The notes below the pieces were generated by a model that saw only the letters and a program-made list of their open reading frames with translations, was not told where the DNA came from and made no database searches. The position numbers and the translations under genes were made by a program. A DNA stretch of 23,105 nt, taken from NCBI GenBank assembly GCA_050747865.1, contig JBOGJI010000287.1, positions 1 to 23,105 of the forward strand, written 5' to 3'. Of this stretch, positions 7,120 through 15,992 are shown in pieces; the first letter of the stretch is position 1, and each line of letters opens with the position of its first letter. Source of the stretch: JBOGJI01 sp050747865 (GTDB lineage: Bacteria > Acidobacteriota > Thermoanaerobaculia > Multivoradales > JAHEKO01).

Positions 7120-8247
7120 ATGAGTCGCCGCAGTTGGATTGCCACCCTTCTACTGTTCGCCGCGGTCCTCGGGACCGCCGCCGCGTTGGCCGCCTGGAAG
7201 CTCGATTCCATCCAGGACACCGAGGCCGCGGCAACGAGCCAGCCGGAGCCGATCGAGTCGGTGAAGGCGGCCGTCGCCAGGCCGTACGAATATCGCCCCA
7301 CCGCCACCTCCATCGGCACGGTGCTGGCGCGGCGCTCGATCACCCTGCGCAACGAGCTGCCCGGTACGGTTGCCGAAGTCATGCTCGCGCCCGGGCAGAT
7401 CGTCGAGGCGGGCAGCGTGCTGGTCCGGCTCGACGTCTCGGTCGAGCAGGCCGAGCTCGCCGCCCTCGAGGCGCAGGCCGCGCTCGCCGAGACCCTGCTC
7501 GACCGCAACCGGCAGGCGAGCGAGACCCAGGCCGTGTCCGAGCTCGAGGTCGATCGCGCGCGCACCGAGCTCGACGTCGCCCTGGCGCAGATCGAGCGCA
7601 CCAAGGCGATCATCGCCCGCAAGACCATTCGCGCGCGGTTCCGCGCCCGCGTCGGCCTGGCCGACGTGCACCCGGGCCAATACCTGGACGCCGGCACGGT
7701 GTTGACGACGCTGCAGGGCATCGACGAGGTCGTGCACGTCGACTTCGCGGTCGCGCAGCGGGTCGCCGAGGGACTCGCCAAGGGCGACGAGATCGAGGTG
7801 TTCCTCGGCGCCGACGAGTCGCCGACCACGGGCACCATCGTCGCCGTCGACTCCCGCGTCGATCCGACGACACGCAACGCGACGGTGCGGGCGCAGATCG
7901 AGAGCACCCCGGAAGCCCCGGCGCCAGGCGCCTCGGTGCGAGTGCAGGTTCCGGCCGGGCCGACGCGCTCGGCAGTGGTCGTTCCGGCGACCGCGCTGCG
8001 CACCGAGTCGACAGGCGACCACGTCTTCATCCTCGCCGCGGACGAGCAGGGCCAGACCCGCGCCCGCCTGCGGCCTGTCGAGAGCGGCGCCCGGCTCGGC
8101 GACCAAGTCGTGATCCAGACCGGTCTCGACGCCGGCGAGCAGGTGGCAGCCTCGGGGTCGTTCAAGCTCCGCGACGCGGTGCTGGTGGCCGTCGCCACCG
8201 ATGCGGTAGCGGCGAGCACGCTGGCGAGCGCGGCGGGAGCCAAATAA
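7120..8247 (+). CDS. RND efflux periplasmic adaptor (membrane fusion protein), system 1
   Basis: This 375-aa protein starts at ATG 7120, chosen for TAAGGAG at 7104-7110 (9-nt spacing) and an immediate N-terminal membrane anchor (MSRRSWIATLLLFAAVLGTA). Domains in order are a lipoyl/barrel-sandwich half (ITLRNELPGTVAEVMLAPGQ, VEAGSVLVRLD), a short alpha-hairpin (about 105-165, Glu/Ala/Arg-rich), the second lipoyl half (KTIRARFRARVGLADVHPGQ), a beta-barrel (VHVDFAVAQRVAEG ... GTIVAVDSRVDPTTRNATVR) and a membrane-proximal domain (VVVPATALRTES ... GLDAGEQVAASGSFKLRDA). Adaptors of this family bridge the inner-membrane permease and the outer-membrane channel. The segment usually reading APFxGRVG reads ARFRARVG here, a small deviation. 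The permease gene follows 36 bp later. The second adaptor in this window (19265-20392) has the same length and domain order, so the two are paralogues. Confidence 0.95.
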   Translation: MSRRSWIATLLLFAAVLGTAAALAAWKLDSIQDTEAAATSQPEPIESVKAAVARPYEYRPTATSIGTVLARRSITLRNELPGTVAEVMLAPGQIVEAGSVLVRLDVSVEQAELAALEAQAALAETLLDRNRQASETQAVSELEVDRARTELDVALAQIERTKAIIARKTIRARFRARVGLADVHPGQYLDAGTVLTTLQGIDEVVHVDFAVAQRVAEGLAKGDEIEVFLGADESPTTGTIVAVDSRVDPTTRNATVRAQIESTPEAPAPGASVRVQVPAGPTRSAVVVPATALRTESTGDHVFILAADEQGQTRARLRPVESGARLGDQVVIQTGLDAGEQVAASGSFKLRDAVLVAVATDAVAASTLASAAGAK

Positions 8248-8283
8248 CCGGGCGGCCGCCCGACATCATCCGGAGACAACGAC

Positions 8284-11200
8284 ATGCGCTCGTTCACCGA
8301 CATCTTCATCAAGCACCCCGTCCTCGCGGTGGTGGTCAACGTCGCCATCGTGCTCGTCGGCTGGCGGGCCCTGTCGACCCTGCCGATCCAGCAGTTCCCG
8401 CAGGTCGAGAGCTCGTCCGTGGTGGTCACCACGGTCTATGTCGGCGCCGGCGCCGAGACCGTGCGCGGCTTCTTGACCACGCCGATCGAGCGCGCGGTCT
8501 CCGCGATCGCCGGCGTCGACTCGATCGAGTCGACCAGCCGCGCGGGGGTGAGCACCGTCACCGTGCGCCTCAAGCTCGACCATGACAGCACCGCGGCCCT
8601 CGCCGAGGTCACCGCCCGGCTGCAACAGGTGCGCTCCGAGCTGCCGGCCGAGGCCGAGCCGCCGGTGGTCGAGGTGCAGCGCGCCGACCGGCCCTACGCC
8701 ACGTTTTACCTCGGCTTCACCTCCAGCGAGCGCAGCGTGCCGGCGCTCACCGACTGGCTGCTGCGCACGCTGCAGCCGCAGCTCGCGACGCTCGAGGGCG
8801 TGCAGCGGGTGAGCTTCGAAGGCGCCCGCCAGCTCGCCATGCGGGTGTGGATCGACCCCGACCGGCTGGCGGTCTTCAACCTCTCCCCCGGCGACGTGCA
8901 TGCCGCCCTGCAGCGCAACAACTATCTCGCCGCCGTGGGCCAGACCAAAGGGGACCAGGTCCAGATCAACCTGCTGGCGAACACCGACCTGCGCTCGGCC
9001 GACGAGTTCGCCGAGCTGATCGTCGCCGAGCGCGACGGCGCCATCGTGCGCCTGGCCGACGTGGCGCGGGTCGAGCTCGGCTCCGAGGAGGGCGACCTGG
9101 TCGCCCGCTACAACGATGCCGAAGCGGTCTACCTGGGCGTCTGGCCGCTGGTCGGCGCCAACGAGATCGAGGTGGCGCAGCGGCTGCGCGAGGAGATGGA
9201 GCGCATCGAGCCGACCCTGCCGCCGGACATCGAGATGCGGCTGGTGTGGGATGGCACGATGTTCATGCGCGACGCTCTTCGCGAGATCACCAAGACGCTG
9301 TTGGAGACGATCGCCATCGTCGGCCTGGTGGTCTTCCTGTTCATGGGCTCGATCCGCACCGCCCTGGTGCCGCTGGTCGCCATGCCGGTGTCGCTGGTCG
9401 GCGCCGCCATCTTCATGATCGCCTTCGGCTTCAGCCTGAACCTGCTGACCATCCTGGCGATCGTGCTGGCGGTGGGTCTGGTGGTCGACGACGCCATCGT
9501 CGTCGTCGAGAACGTCGAGCGGCACGTGCGTCAGGGTAAACCGCGGATCCGCGCCGCGCTCGACGCGACGCGCGAGCTGGTCGGGCCGGTCATCGCCATG
9601 ACCATCACCCTGGCCACGGTCTACACGCCGCTCGCCTTCCAGGGCGGTTTGACCGGCTCCCTGTTCCTCGAGTTTGCGATCACGCTCGCCGCCGCGGTCG
9701 TGGTGTCGGGCATCGTGGCGCTCACGCTGTCGCCGATGATGAGCTCCCGCTTCATCCATCCGCGGGGAGAGGAAGGTCGCCTCACCGCGCTCGTCAACCG
9801 CGGCTTCGACCTGGTGCGGCGCGACTACGCGCGGCTGCTCGATGGCGCGCTGGCGATCCGCTGGGCGATCGTCGCCGCGGCGCTCCTGGTCATGGTGGCC
9901 GCGTGGCCGCTCTACACCTACTCCCAGCGCGAGCTGGCGCCGATCGAGGACCAGAGCCACATCAGCCTGTTCTTCGAGGCCTCGCCCGATGCGTCGCTGG
10001 AAGCGGTCAAGCGCGACACGCTCGACGTGGTCGGCGCCATCACCTCTTTCCCCGAGACCCGGTTCATGTGGTCGCTGACCGCCAACTGGGGAGGCTTCGG
10101 CGGCCTCGTCGCCAAGGACTGGCACGAGCGCGGGCGGTCGACCGAGGAGATGTACGGCGAGGTCTTCGGCGCCGTGTCGCAGGTTCCCGGGCTGCGGGTG
10201 TTCCCACGTCTCGACCCGCCGCTGCCCACTCCGGGGCAATACGACGTCGAGCTCGTGCTGCAGAGCGACGCCCCGGTCGAGCAACTGCTCGAGACCACCC
10301 AGGCGGTGGTCGGCGCCGGCTGGCAGAGCGGCAAGTTCCTCTACGTCGACACCGATCTCAAGATCGACCAGCCGGAGGCCCGCGTGGTGCTTGACCGCCA
10401 GCAGATCGCCGACCTGGGGCTGGACCTCGCCGGCGTCGCCCGGGAGCTGGGCACCCTGCTCGGCGGCAACTACGTCAACCGCTTCAACTTCTTCGACCGC
10501 AGCTACAAGGTGATCCCGCAACTGGACGAGGAGGATCGCGCCAGCGTGGCGCCGCTCCTCGACCTCAAGATCAAGGGGCCGGGCGGCGAGCTGATCCCGG
10601 TGTCGACTTTCACCCGCATCGAGACCAACGCCGCGCCGCGGTCATTGAACCGCTTCCAGCAGCGCAACGCCGTGCGCGTCTTCGCCGGCGTGCAGCCGAA
10701 CGTCACCAAGGACGAGGGCCTGCGCGTGCTCGAGGCCGCCGCCAGGGCGACCGGCGACCCGAGCTTGACCCTCGACTACGCCGGCGAGTCGCGCCAAATC
10801 CGCCAGGAGGGCGCCGCCCTCACCGCCACGCTCGCCTTCGCCCTGGTGCTCATCTACCTGGTGCTGGCGGCGCAGTTCCGGAGCTTCCGCGACCCGCTGA
10901 TCGTGCTCCTCGGCTCGGTGCCGCTGGCGATCTCGGGCGCCCTGGTGTTCACCTTCCTCGACTGGACGACGCTCAACATCTACTCGCAGGTCGGGCTCAT
11001 CACCCTGGTCGGCCTGGTGGCCAAGAACGGCATCCTGATCGTCGAGTTCGCCAACACCTTGCAGGAGCGCGGCCTCTCCAAGCTGGCGGCGCTGCGCGAG
11101 GCGTCGCTGACCCGCCTGCGGCCGGTGCTGATGACCTCCGCCGCCACCATCTTCGGGCACTTCCCGCTGGTGCTGGTGTCCGGCCCGGGGGCCGCCGCGC

Positions 11201-11388
11201 GCAACAGCATCGGGATGGTGCTGGTCAGCGGCATGGCCATCGGAACCATCTTCACCCTGTTCGTCGTCCCGGTCTTCTATTCGCTGATCGCCGCCCACCA
11301 CGCCCCGAGCGAGGTGGACGCGGAGATCGAGCGGGAGGCCGAGGCGGCGCTCTCCGGAGACGGCCTGGCGACACCCGCCACCGCATGA
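8284..11388 (+). CDS. RND multidrug efflux permease (HAE1 family), system 1
   Basis: This 1034-aa protein is full length for AcrB/MexB-type HAE1 pumps. ATG 8284 has GGAGA at 8272-8276. It opens MRSFTDIFIKHPVLAVVVNV (TM1). The first porter domain includes FPQVESSSVVVTTVYVGAGA and RAGVSTVTVRLKL. TM2-TM6 follow from residue 338, with the proton-relay pair D402-D403 in GLVVDDAIVVVENVERH (TM4). The second half has SYKVIPQL and GGNYVNRF porter motifs, and TM10 contains K914 in GLVAKNGILIVEFAN. All canonical proton-relay residues seen are present, so it is predicted to be an active H+-driven exporter of amphiphilic compounds. Substrates cannot be told from sequence. Its stop (TGA 11386-11388) overlaps a possible ATG for the next gene. 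The closest relative in the window is the permease at 20394. Confidence 0.96.
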   Translation: MRSFTDIFIKHPVLAVVVNVAIVLVGWRALSTLPIQQFPQVESSSVVVTTVYVGAGAETVRGFLTTPIERAVSAIAGVDSIESTSRAGVSTVTVRLKLDHDSTAALAEVTARLQQVRSELPAEAEPPVVEVQRADRPYATFYLGFTSSERSVPALTDWLLRTLQPQLATLEGVQRVSFEGARQLAMRVWIDPDRLAVFNLSPGDVHAALQRNNYLAAVGQTKGDQVQINLLANTDLRSADEFAELIVAERDGAIVRLADVARVELGSEEGDLVARYNDAEAVYLGVWPLVGANEIEVAQRLREEMERIEPTLPPDIEMRLVWDGTMFMRDALREITKTLLETIAIVGLVVFLFMGSIRTALVPLVAMPVSLVGAAIFMIAFGFSLNLLTILAIVLAVGLVVDDAIVVVENVERHVRQGKPRIRAALDATRELVGPVIAMTITLATVYTPLAFQGGLTGSLFLEFAITLAAAVVVSGIVALTLSPMMSSRFIHPRGEEGRLTALVNRGFDLVRRDYARLLDGALAIRWAIVAAALLVMVAAWPLYTYSQRELAPIEDQSHISLFFEASPDASLEAVKRDTLDVVGAITSFPETRFMWSLTANWGGFGGLVAKDWHERGRSTEEMYGEVFGAVSQVPGLRVFPRLDPPLPTPGQYDVELVLQSDAPVEQLLETTQAVVGAGWQSGKFLYVDTDLKIDQPEARVVLDRQQIADLGLDLAGVARELGTLLGGNYVNRFNFFDRSYKVIPQLDEEDRASVAPLLDLKIKGPGGELIPVSTFTRIETNAAPRSLNRFQQRNAVRVFAGVQPNVTKDEGLRVLEAAARATGDPSLTLDYAGESRQIRQEGAALTATLAFALVLIYLVLAAQFRSFRDPLIVLLGSVPLAISGALVFTFLDWTTLNIYSQVGLITLVGLVAKNGILIVEFANTLQERGLSKLAALREASLTRLRPVLMTSAATIFGHFPLVLVSGPGAAARNSIGMVLVSGMAIGTIFTLFVVPVFYSLIAAHHAPSEVDAEIEREAEAALSGDGLATPATA

Positions 11389-11426
11389 AGACCATGTTCG
11401 CGGTACGCAACCGAGAGGACCTCGAG

Positions 11427-12878
11427 ATGAAGATTCTCGTTTCCCTGCTTGTCCTGTTCAGTCTGCTCGCCGGCTGCGCCGTGGGGCCGCGCTACGAGCA
11501 GCCCGCCGTCACCGTTCCCGACGAGATCCGCGGTCAGGCGGGTGAAGTCGACGCGGCTTCGCTCGCCGACCGCGCCTGGTGGGAGATCTTCCAGGACCAG
11601 ACCCTGCAGGCGCTGATCGACGAGGCGCTCACCAACGCCTACGACGTGCGGCTCGCCGCCTGGCGGGTCGAGGAGGCGCGGGCGCAGGCCGGCATCGCCG
11701 GCTCCCAGCGCTTCCCCGCGGTCCAGGCCGGCGCCGGCTGGTTGCGCGGCCGGCAGTCGGCGTTCGTCTCGCCGGTGACCGACACGCTGGAGCTCTACGA
11801 TGCCAACCTCGGGCTGTCCTGGGAGATCGACCTCTGGGGCCGCGTCCGGCGCCTGCACGAGGGGGCGCTGGCCCGCTACCTGGCCACCGAGGAGGCGCAG
11901 CGCGGCGTCCTGCTCTCCCTGGTCTCCGAGGTCGCCGCCGGCTACTTCAACCTGCGCGCCCTCGATCTGCAGCTCGACATCGCCCGGCGCACCGCCGAGG
12001 CGTTCCGCGACACCCACACGCTGTTCGACGACCGCCTCGAGGCCGGTCTGGCCTCGGCGCTCGAAACCTCCAGCGCCCGGGCAGCGCTCGCCGACACCCG
12101 CGCCCGCATCCCCGAGCTCGAGCGGCAGATCGCGGCGCAGGAGAACGCACTGGCCCTGCTGCTCGGCCGCAACCCCGGTACGATCTCGCGTGGAGCAGCT
12201 CTCAACGATCAGCATCTGCCACCCGGTATCCCGGCCGGTCTCCCCTCCGACCTGCTCGAGCGGCGACCCGACATCCGCCGCGCCGAGCAGGAGCTGGTGG
12301 CGGCCAACGCCGACGCCGGCGTGGCCGTCGCCGACTTCTTCCCGACGCTCAGCTTGACCGGAGCCTTCGGCGGCGTCGCGCCCCAGGTCTCCGAGCTCTT
12401 CGACGAAGGAGAGACCTGGTCCGTCGGTGGTGGTCTCCTGACGCCGATCTTCCAGGGCCGCCGCCTCAAGAACCAGCACCGCGCCGCCCTCGCCCGCTGG
12501 GAGCAGGCCAAGGTCGAGTTCGAGCGCAGCGTGACCAACGCTCTCGCCGAAGTCTCGACCGCCCTCGTCGCCTACCAGAAGCTCATCCGGGTCGAGAGCG
12601 AGCTGCGCCAAGCCGTGGAGGCCTCCCAGGAGGCCGTGCGCCACGCCAACTCGCGCTACCGCTCGGGGCTGGCGGACTACCTCGAGGTCCTGCAAGCCCA
12701 GCAGCAGCTCTTCCCCGCCGAAAACGCCCTCGCCCGCACCCGCTTCGACCGCCTCGCCACCCTGGTGGAGCTCTACCGCGCCCTGGGCGGCGGCTGGCAA
12801 CTGGACGATGCCGACTGGGCCGGGCGAGAGAGTCGAGTAGCGTTGGCAAGCGTCGCGAATCGAGAGGCGGCGAAGTGA
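11427..12878 (+). CDS. Outer-membrane efflux lipoprotein (NodT/OprM type), system 1
   Basis: This 483-aa protein completes the tripartite pump as the outer-membrane channel. ATG 11427 is chosen over an in-frame ATG at 11385 (which overlaps the permease stop) because it has GAGAGGA about 9 nt upstream and places a lipoprotein signal at the N-terminus: MKILVSLLVLFSLLAGC, lipobox LAGC with Cys17 as lipid anchor. It continues AVGPRYEQPAV, typical of NodT-family OMFs. Two OEP repeats are visible. The first has WWEIFQDQTLQALIDEALTN, LRLAAWRVEEARAQAG-like coils and LSWEIDLWGRVRRLHEGA. The second has LLERRPDIRRAEQELVAANA, VAVADFFPTLSLTGAFG, LLTPIFQGRRLKNQHRAA and RYRSGLADYLEVLQAQQQLF. The order adaptor-permease-OMF on one strand indicates a single operon. 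Confidence 0.95.
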   Translation: MKILVSLLVLFSLLAGCAVGPRYEQPAVTVPDEIRGQAGEVDAASLADRAWWEIFQDQTLQALIDEALTNAYDVRLAAWRVEEARAQAGIAGSQRFPAVQAGAGWLRGRQSAFVSPVTDTLELYDANLGLSWEIDLWGRVRRLHEGALARYLATEEAQRGVLLSLVSEVAAGYFNLRALDLQLDIARRTAEAFRDTHTLFDDRLEAGLASALETSSARAALADTRARIPELERQIAAQENALALLLGRNPGTISRGAALNDQHLPPGIPAGLPSDLLERRPDIRRAEQELVAANADAGVAVADFFPTLSLTGAFGGVAPQVSELFDEGETWSVGGGLLTPIFQGRRLKNQHRAALARWEQAKVEFERSVTNALAEVSTALVAYQKLIRVESELRQAVEASQEAVRHANSRYRSGLADYLEVLQAQQQLFPAENALARTRFDRLATLVELYRALGGGWQLDDADWAGRESRVALASVANREAAK

Positions 12879-12899
12879 GTGGAGCTCCTTCGACCGACC

Positions 12900-13634
12900 A
12901 TGCCCGCCGACCTCACCTCCGAAGCCTGGCTTTCTGCTGCCGTCATCGACCCGGAGGTCACGACGCTCCGTGCCGACTACCGTGCCCTGCTCATCGTCAT
13001 CGAGGGTTTGCAACCGGGTCCCGGCGACGAGGCCACGGACCGGCTGCTGACCGAGGCCGAGCGGGTCGCGCGGGCACGCTTCGCGGAGACCGCGGTGGGG
13101 GATCACCCACACGTGTCCGCGTGGCAGGAGGCCTTCCGAGCCGCCGGGATGAAGCCCCAGCGCAATCGGCCCAGCGTCGAGGCGCTCCTCCGCAGGCTCG
13201 ACGACGGGCTGCCACGGATCGACCGACTTACCGACGTCTACAACGCGATCTCGATCGCGCACGTCGTGCCGGTGGGCGGCGAGGACCTCGATCGCTACCA
13301 GGGACCGGCCCGCCTGACCCGGGCCACCGGCGAGGAGTCCTTCGACACTGTGGCCAAGGGCCGGCCGATCGTCGAGCCTCCGCGCCCTGGCGAAGTGGTG
13401 TGGCGCGATGACCTCGGCGTGACCTGCCGGCGGTGGAACTGGCGACAATGCGCCCGCACCCGTCTCACCGCCGACACCGCCCGTGGCCTGTTCATCCTGG
13501 ACGCCCTCGGACCGATGGACGACGAGGCGATCGAGCGTGCGGGCAGAGCGCTCATCGACGCGTTCCGCGACACCAACCCGGGAGCACGGGCGACGACGCG
13601 GCTCGTCACCAGCGCGGCCGGTGAGCGCGTGTGA
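12900..13634 (+). CDS. Solo B3/4-domain protein (PheRS beta B3/4-like)
   Basis: This roughly 244-aa protein is recognisable as a stand-alone B3/4 domain, the fold that edits misacylated Tyr in bacterial phenylalanyl-tRNA synthetase beta subunits. Characteristic stretches are WQEAFRAAGMKPQRNRPSVE, LLRRLDDGLPRIDRLTDVYN, AISIAHVVPVGGEDLDRYQG, PGEVVWRDDLGVTCRRWNWR, QCARTRLTADTARGLFILDA and LGPMDDEAIERAG. The start is ambiguous. ATG 12900 is given here; an in-frame GTG at 12879 begins just after the OMF stop and could equally be used. Solo B3/4 proteins have been suggested to act on tRNA or as amino-acid-binding proteins, but their role is not settled. The gene lies 21 bp after the OMF stop and 25 bp before a transporter, so it is probably co-transcribed. 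The link to efflux may be genomic convenience only. Confidence 0.85.
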   Translation: MPADLTSEAWLSAAVIDPEVTTLRADYRALLIVIEGLQPGPGDEATDRLLTEAERVARARFAETAVGDHPHVSAWQEAFRAAGMKPQRNRPSVEALLRRLDDGLPRIDRLTDVYNAISIAHVVPVGGEDLDRYQGPARLTRATGEESFDTVAKGRPIVEPPRPGEVVWRDDLGVTCRRWNWRQCARTRLTADTARGLFILDALGPMDDEAIERAGRALIDAFRDTNPGARATTRLVTSAAGERV

Positions 13635-13659
13635 GAGTGAACCGAAGCAAGGCGCACAA

Positions 13660-14496
13660 GTGTTTGCCGTGATGCTGGCGCTCGGAGCGAGCCTGGCGTG
13701 GGGGACCGCCGATTTCGTGGGGGGTCTCAAGAGTCGATCGTTCGCGCTGCCGTGGGTCCTGCTGATCTCCCAGTCGACCTCGCTCGCCCTGCTCGCGGTG
13801 ACCGTCGTGGTGAACGGCGAGCGGGCTCCGGACGGCGGGTACCTACTGTACGCCGCGGTCGCCGGCTTGAGCGAGGCGGCGGGCATTGCCGCGCTGTATC
13901 GCGGCTTCGCCGTGGGGACGATCAGTATCGTCGCGCCGGTTGCGGCGCTGGCGCCGGTGGTGCCGCTGGTCGTCAGCGTGACGCTGGGGGAGGTTCCGAC
14001 GCCGATCCAGGGGATCGGGCTGGTGCTCGCGGTCGCCGGCATCGTGCTGGCGTCGAGGCAGGGCGGGACAGAGGTGCCGATCGCCCGCCGAGGCTCGAGC
14101 ATCGTCTACGGGCTGATCGCCGCGTGCGGCTTCGGCGCCTTCTTCACCGCCATGGACGGCGCGAGTGAGGGCGGCATCCCCTGGGCCCTGTTCGTGGCCC
14201 GGCTCACCGCGGTCGTCGCCATCGGCACGATCGCGCTGCTCGCCGGCGCACGCCCTGCTGTACGCTGGTCCGCCGTGCCCGGAGTCGCCGGAATCGGGGT
14301 GCTCATCGTCGCCGGAGACGCCATGTACGCGATCGCCACGACGCAAGGGTTGCTCGGGATCGTCGCCGTGCTCGGCGCCCTCCACACGGTGGTCACCATC
14401 GGTTGGGCCTGGATCTATCTGCACGAGAGGCTCGGCGGGCTGCAGCGGCTCGGCATCGCGGCATCTCTGTGCGGCGTGCTGGCGATCACGGTATGA
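13660..14496 (+). CDS. EamA/DMT-superfamily transporter
   Basis: This roughly 278-aa integral membrane protein has about ten hydrophobic helices in two EamA repeats. Repeat 1 begins VFAVMLALGASLAWGTADFV and includes YRGFAVGTISIVAPVAALAP and GIGLVLAVAGIVLASRQ. Repeat 2 begins SSIVYGLIAACGFGAFFTAM and ends LHTVVTIGWAWIYLHERLGG plus QRLGIAASLCGVLAITV. The GASLxWGTADF opening and the YLHERLG signature are typical of the drug/metabolite transporter superfamily. The start is uncertain: GTG 13660, GTG 13669 and ATG 13672 are in frame and all precede the first helix. The longer frame back to 13483 is overlap with the B3/4 gene and was not used. The stop overlaps the next gene's ATG by 4 bp (ATGA), implying translational coupling with the MATE transporter. 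The substrate is unknown; metabolite or drug export is the family norm. Confidence 0.9.
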   Translation: MFAVMLALGASLAWGTADFVGGLKSRSFALPWVLLISQSTSLALLAVTVVVNGERAPDGGYLLYAAVAGLSEAAGIAALYRGFAVGTISIVAPVAALAPVVPLVVSVTLGEVPTPIQGIGLVLAVAGIVLASRQGGTEVPIARRGSSIVYGLIAACGFGAFFTAMDGASEGGIPWALFVARLTAVVAIGTIALLAGARPAVRWSAVPGVAGIGVLIVAGDAMYAIATTQGLLGIVAVLGALHTVVTIGWAWIYLHERLGGLQRLGIAASLCGVLAITV

Positions 14497-15884
14497 CCAG
14501 AACCAGCCGCTTCGATCGGTCGATCGTGGAGGGACCGATCAACCGCGCCGTGTGGCGGCTCGCTTGGCCGACCATGCTGCAGAACATCATCGGCGGCCTG
14601 CAGGGGATCATCGACCACGCGATGGTCGGCCACTTCGTCGGTTACACCGCCAACGCGGCCATCGGCGTGAGCTGGCAGATCATCCTCGTCGTCATCGTCT
14701 TCATCAGCTCGCTGTTCACCGGCATGGGCGTGCTGGTGGCGCGGCTCGCCGGCGCCGACGACCAGGAGAAGGTCGATCGCGTCGTCCACCAGGCTTTCCT
14801 GACCACGTTTTTCCTCGCCGCCGCGCTGGCCGCGGTGGGCTACGTCGTCGCGCCGTCGCTGCTCACGCTGGTCAACGCGGCGCCGGAGGTGCGCAGCGAA
14901 GCGCTGCCGTTCCTGCGCATCATGCTCGTCGGCATCGTCGGCATGCTGCTGTTCTTCATGCTGAGTGGCGCGCTACGCGCGGCCGGCGACGCGCGCACGC
15001 CGCTGCGGCTCGGCGTGATGATGACGGCGCTCACCATCACCTTCAACGTCCTCCTGATCCCGCCCTTCGGCACCGTGGGTGCGGCGGCTGGCACCGTCGC
15101 CAGCAGCACCCTCGTAGGGCTCTACGGCTTCTGGCGCCTCACGCGACCCGACTCGGTCATCCGCATCCAGCTCGGCGCCGGCTGGCGGCCCGATTTCGAG
15201 ATCATCCGCTCGCTGTTCCGCTTCGGGCTCCCCACCGGCGTCCAGGGCATCGCCATGAACATCGGCGGTGTCCTCATGCTGCGCTTCATCGGCTCGCTGG
15301 AGCAGAGCGCCGCGGCGCAGGCCGCCTTCGCGGTCGGCTACACCGAGCTGTTCTCGCTCATCACCTGGAGCTCGGTGGGGCTGATGGGCGCCGCGGCGAC
15401 GATCGCCGGGCAGAACCTGGGCGCCGGGAACCCGGAGCGTTCGCTGCAGGGCGTCCGCGTCGCCTCGCGCATCGGTCTCGGCCTCGCGGTGGTGATCGGC
15501 GTCGCCTTCGCCGCCTTCCCGCGGCACCTGCTGGCCGTGTTCGGCATGACCGATCCGCAGGTCACCTCCCTCGGCGTCCAGCTCCTGCGGTTCCTCTCGG
15601 TATCCGGCCTCTTCATCACCGTGGCCCTGAGCTACACCGGCGGCCTGCAGGGCACCGGCGACACCCGCAGCCCGCTCTACATCTCGATCGTCTCGCAGGT
15701 GGTCGTACCACTCGGTCTGTGCACGATCTTCCAGGCGGCGGGCGGTCTCCAGCCGCACGAGATCTGGTCGGCGATCGTCGTCGGCCACGTCACGCGCTGC
15801 CTGCTGAGCGTGGCGCGCTTCCGCCAGCAGAAGTGGCGCAACATCCGGGTGGACATCGAGCCGGCCAGCTCGGGCACTCCCTGA
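14493..15884 (+). CDS. MATE family efflux transporter
   Basis: This 463-aa protein with about twelve membrane helices begins MTRTSRFDRSIVEGPINRAV. ATG 14493 overlaps the EamA stop in an ATGA arrangement, which decides the start over an in-frame upstream codon at 14403. MATE signatures are present in both halves: RLAWPTMLQNIIGGLQGIID, HAMVGHFVG and LFFMLSGALRAAGDARTPLR in the first, and RFGLPTGVQGIAMNIGGVLM, AATIAGQNLGAGNPERSL and YTGGLQGTGDTRSPLYISI in the second. MATE proteins exchange Na+ or H+ for cationic drugs or metabolites. Coupling ion and substrate cannot be inferred here. It ends the tight plus-strand run; 108 bp without evident signals follow before the protease gene. Confidence 0.93.
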   Translation: MTRTSRFDRSIVEGPINRAVWRLAWPTMLQNIIGGLQGIIDHAMVGHFVGYTANAAIGVSWQIILVVIVFISSLFTGMGVLVARLAGADDQEKVDRVVHQAFLTTFFLAAALAAVGYVVAPSLLTLVNAAPEVRSEALPFLRIMLVGIVGMLLFFMLSGALRAAGDARTPLRLGVMMTALTITFNVLLIPPFGTVGAAAGTVASSTLVGLYGFWRLTRPDSVIRIQLGAGWRPDFEIIRSLFRFGLPTGVQGIAMNIGGVLMLRFIGSLEQSAAAQAAFAVGYTELFSLITWSSVGLMGAAATIAGQNLGAGNPERSLQGVRVASRIGLGLAVVIGVAFAAFPRHLLAVFGMTDPQVTSLGVQLLRFLSVSGLFITVALSYTGGLQGTGDTRSPLYISIVSQVVVPLGLCTIFQAAGGLQPHEIWSAIVVGHVTRCLLSVARFRQQKWRNIRVDIEPASSGTP

Positions 15885-15992
15885 CAGGCTTCGGCGTCGA
15901 GGAGCGTTGCCGGCGCCACGCTCGGCGGAATATTCGCCAGGGACGCGGGCGTTCATCGACCGGGTGTCGCGGACGACATCCGTAGACACGCG

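Noticed and set aside
8266..10521. 751-codon open frame on the minus strand
   Set aside because: It lies antisense to the RND permease. The translation is His/Asp/Gly/Arg-rich with no domain, the usual by-product of high third-position GC.
11277..14102. 941-codon open frame on the minus strand
   Set aside because: It spans three well-supported plus-strand genes antisense. The composition is artefactual and no family is recognisable.
14165..15985. 606-codon plus-strand frame overlapping the MATE gene
   Set aside because: It is an Arg/His/Pro-rich off-frame shadow of the EamA and MATE genes, which have clear family motifs in their own frames.
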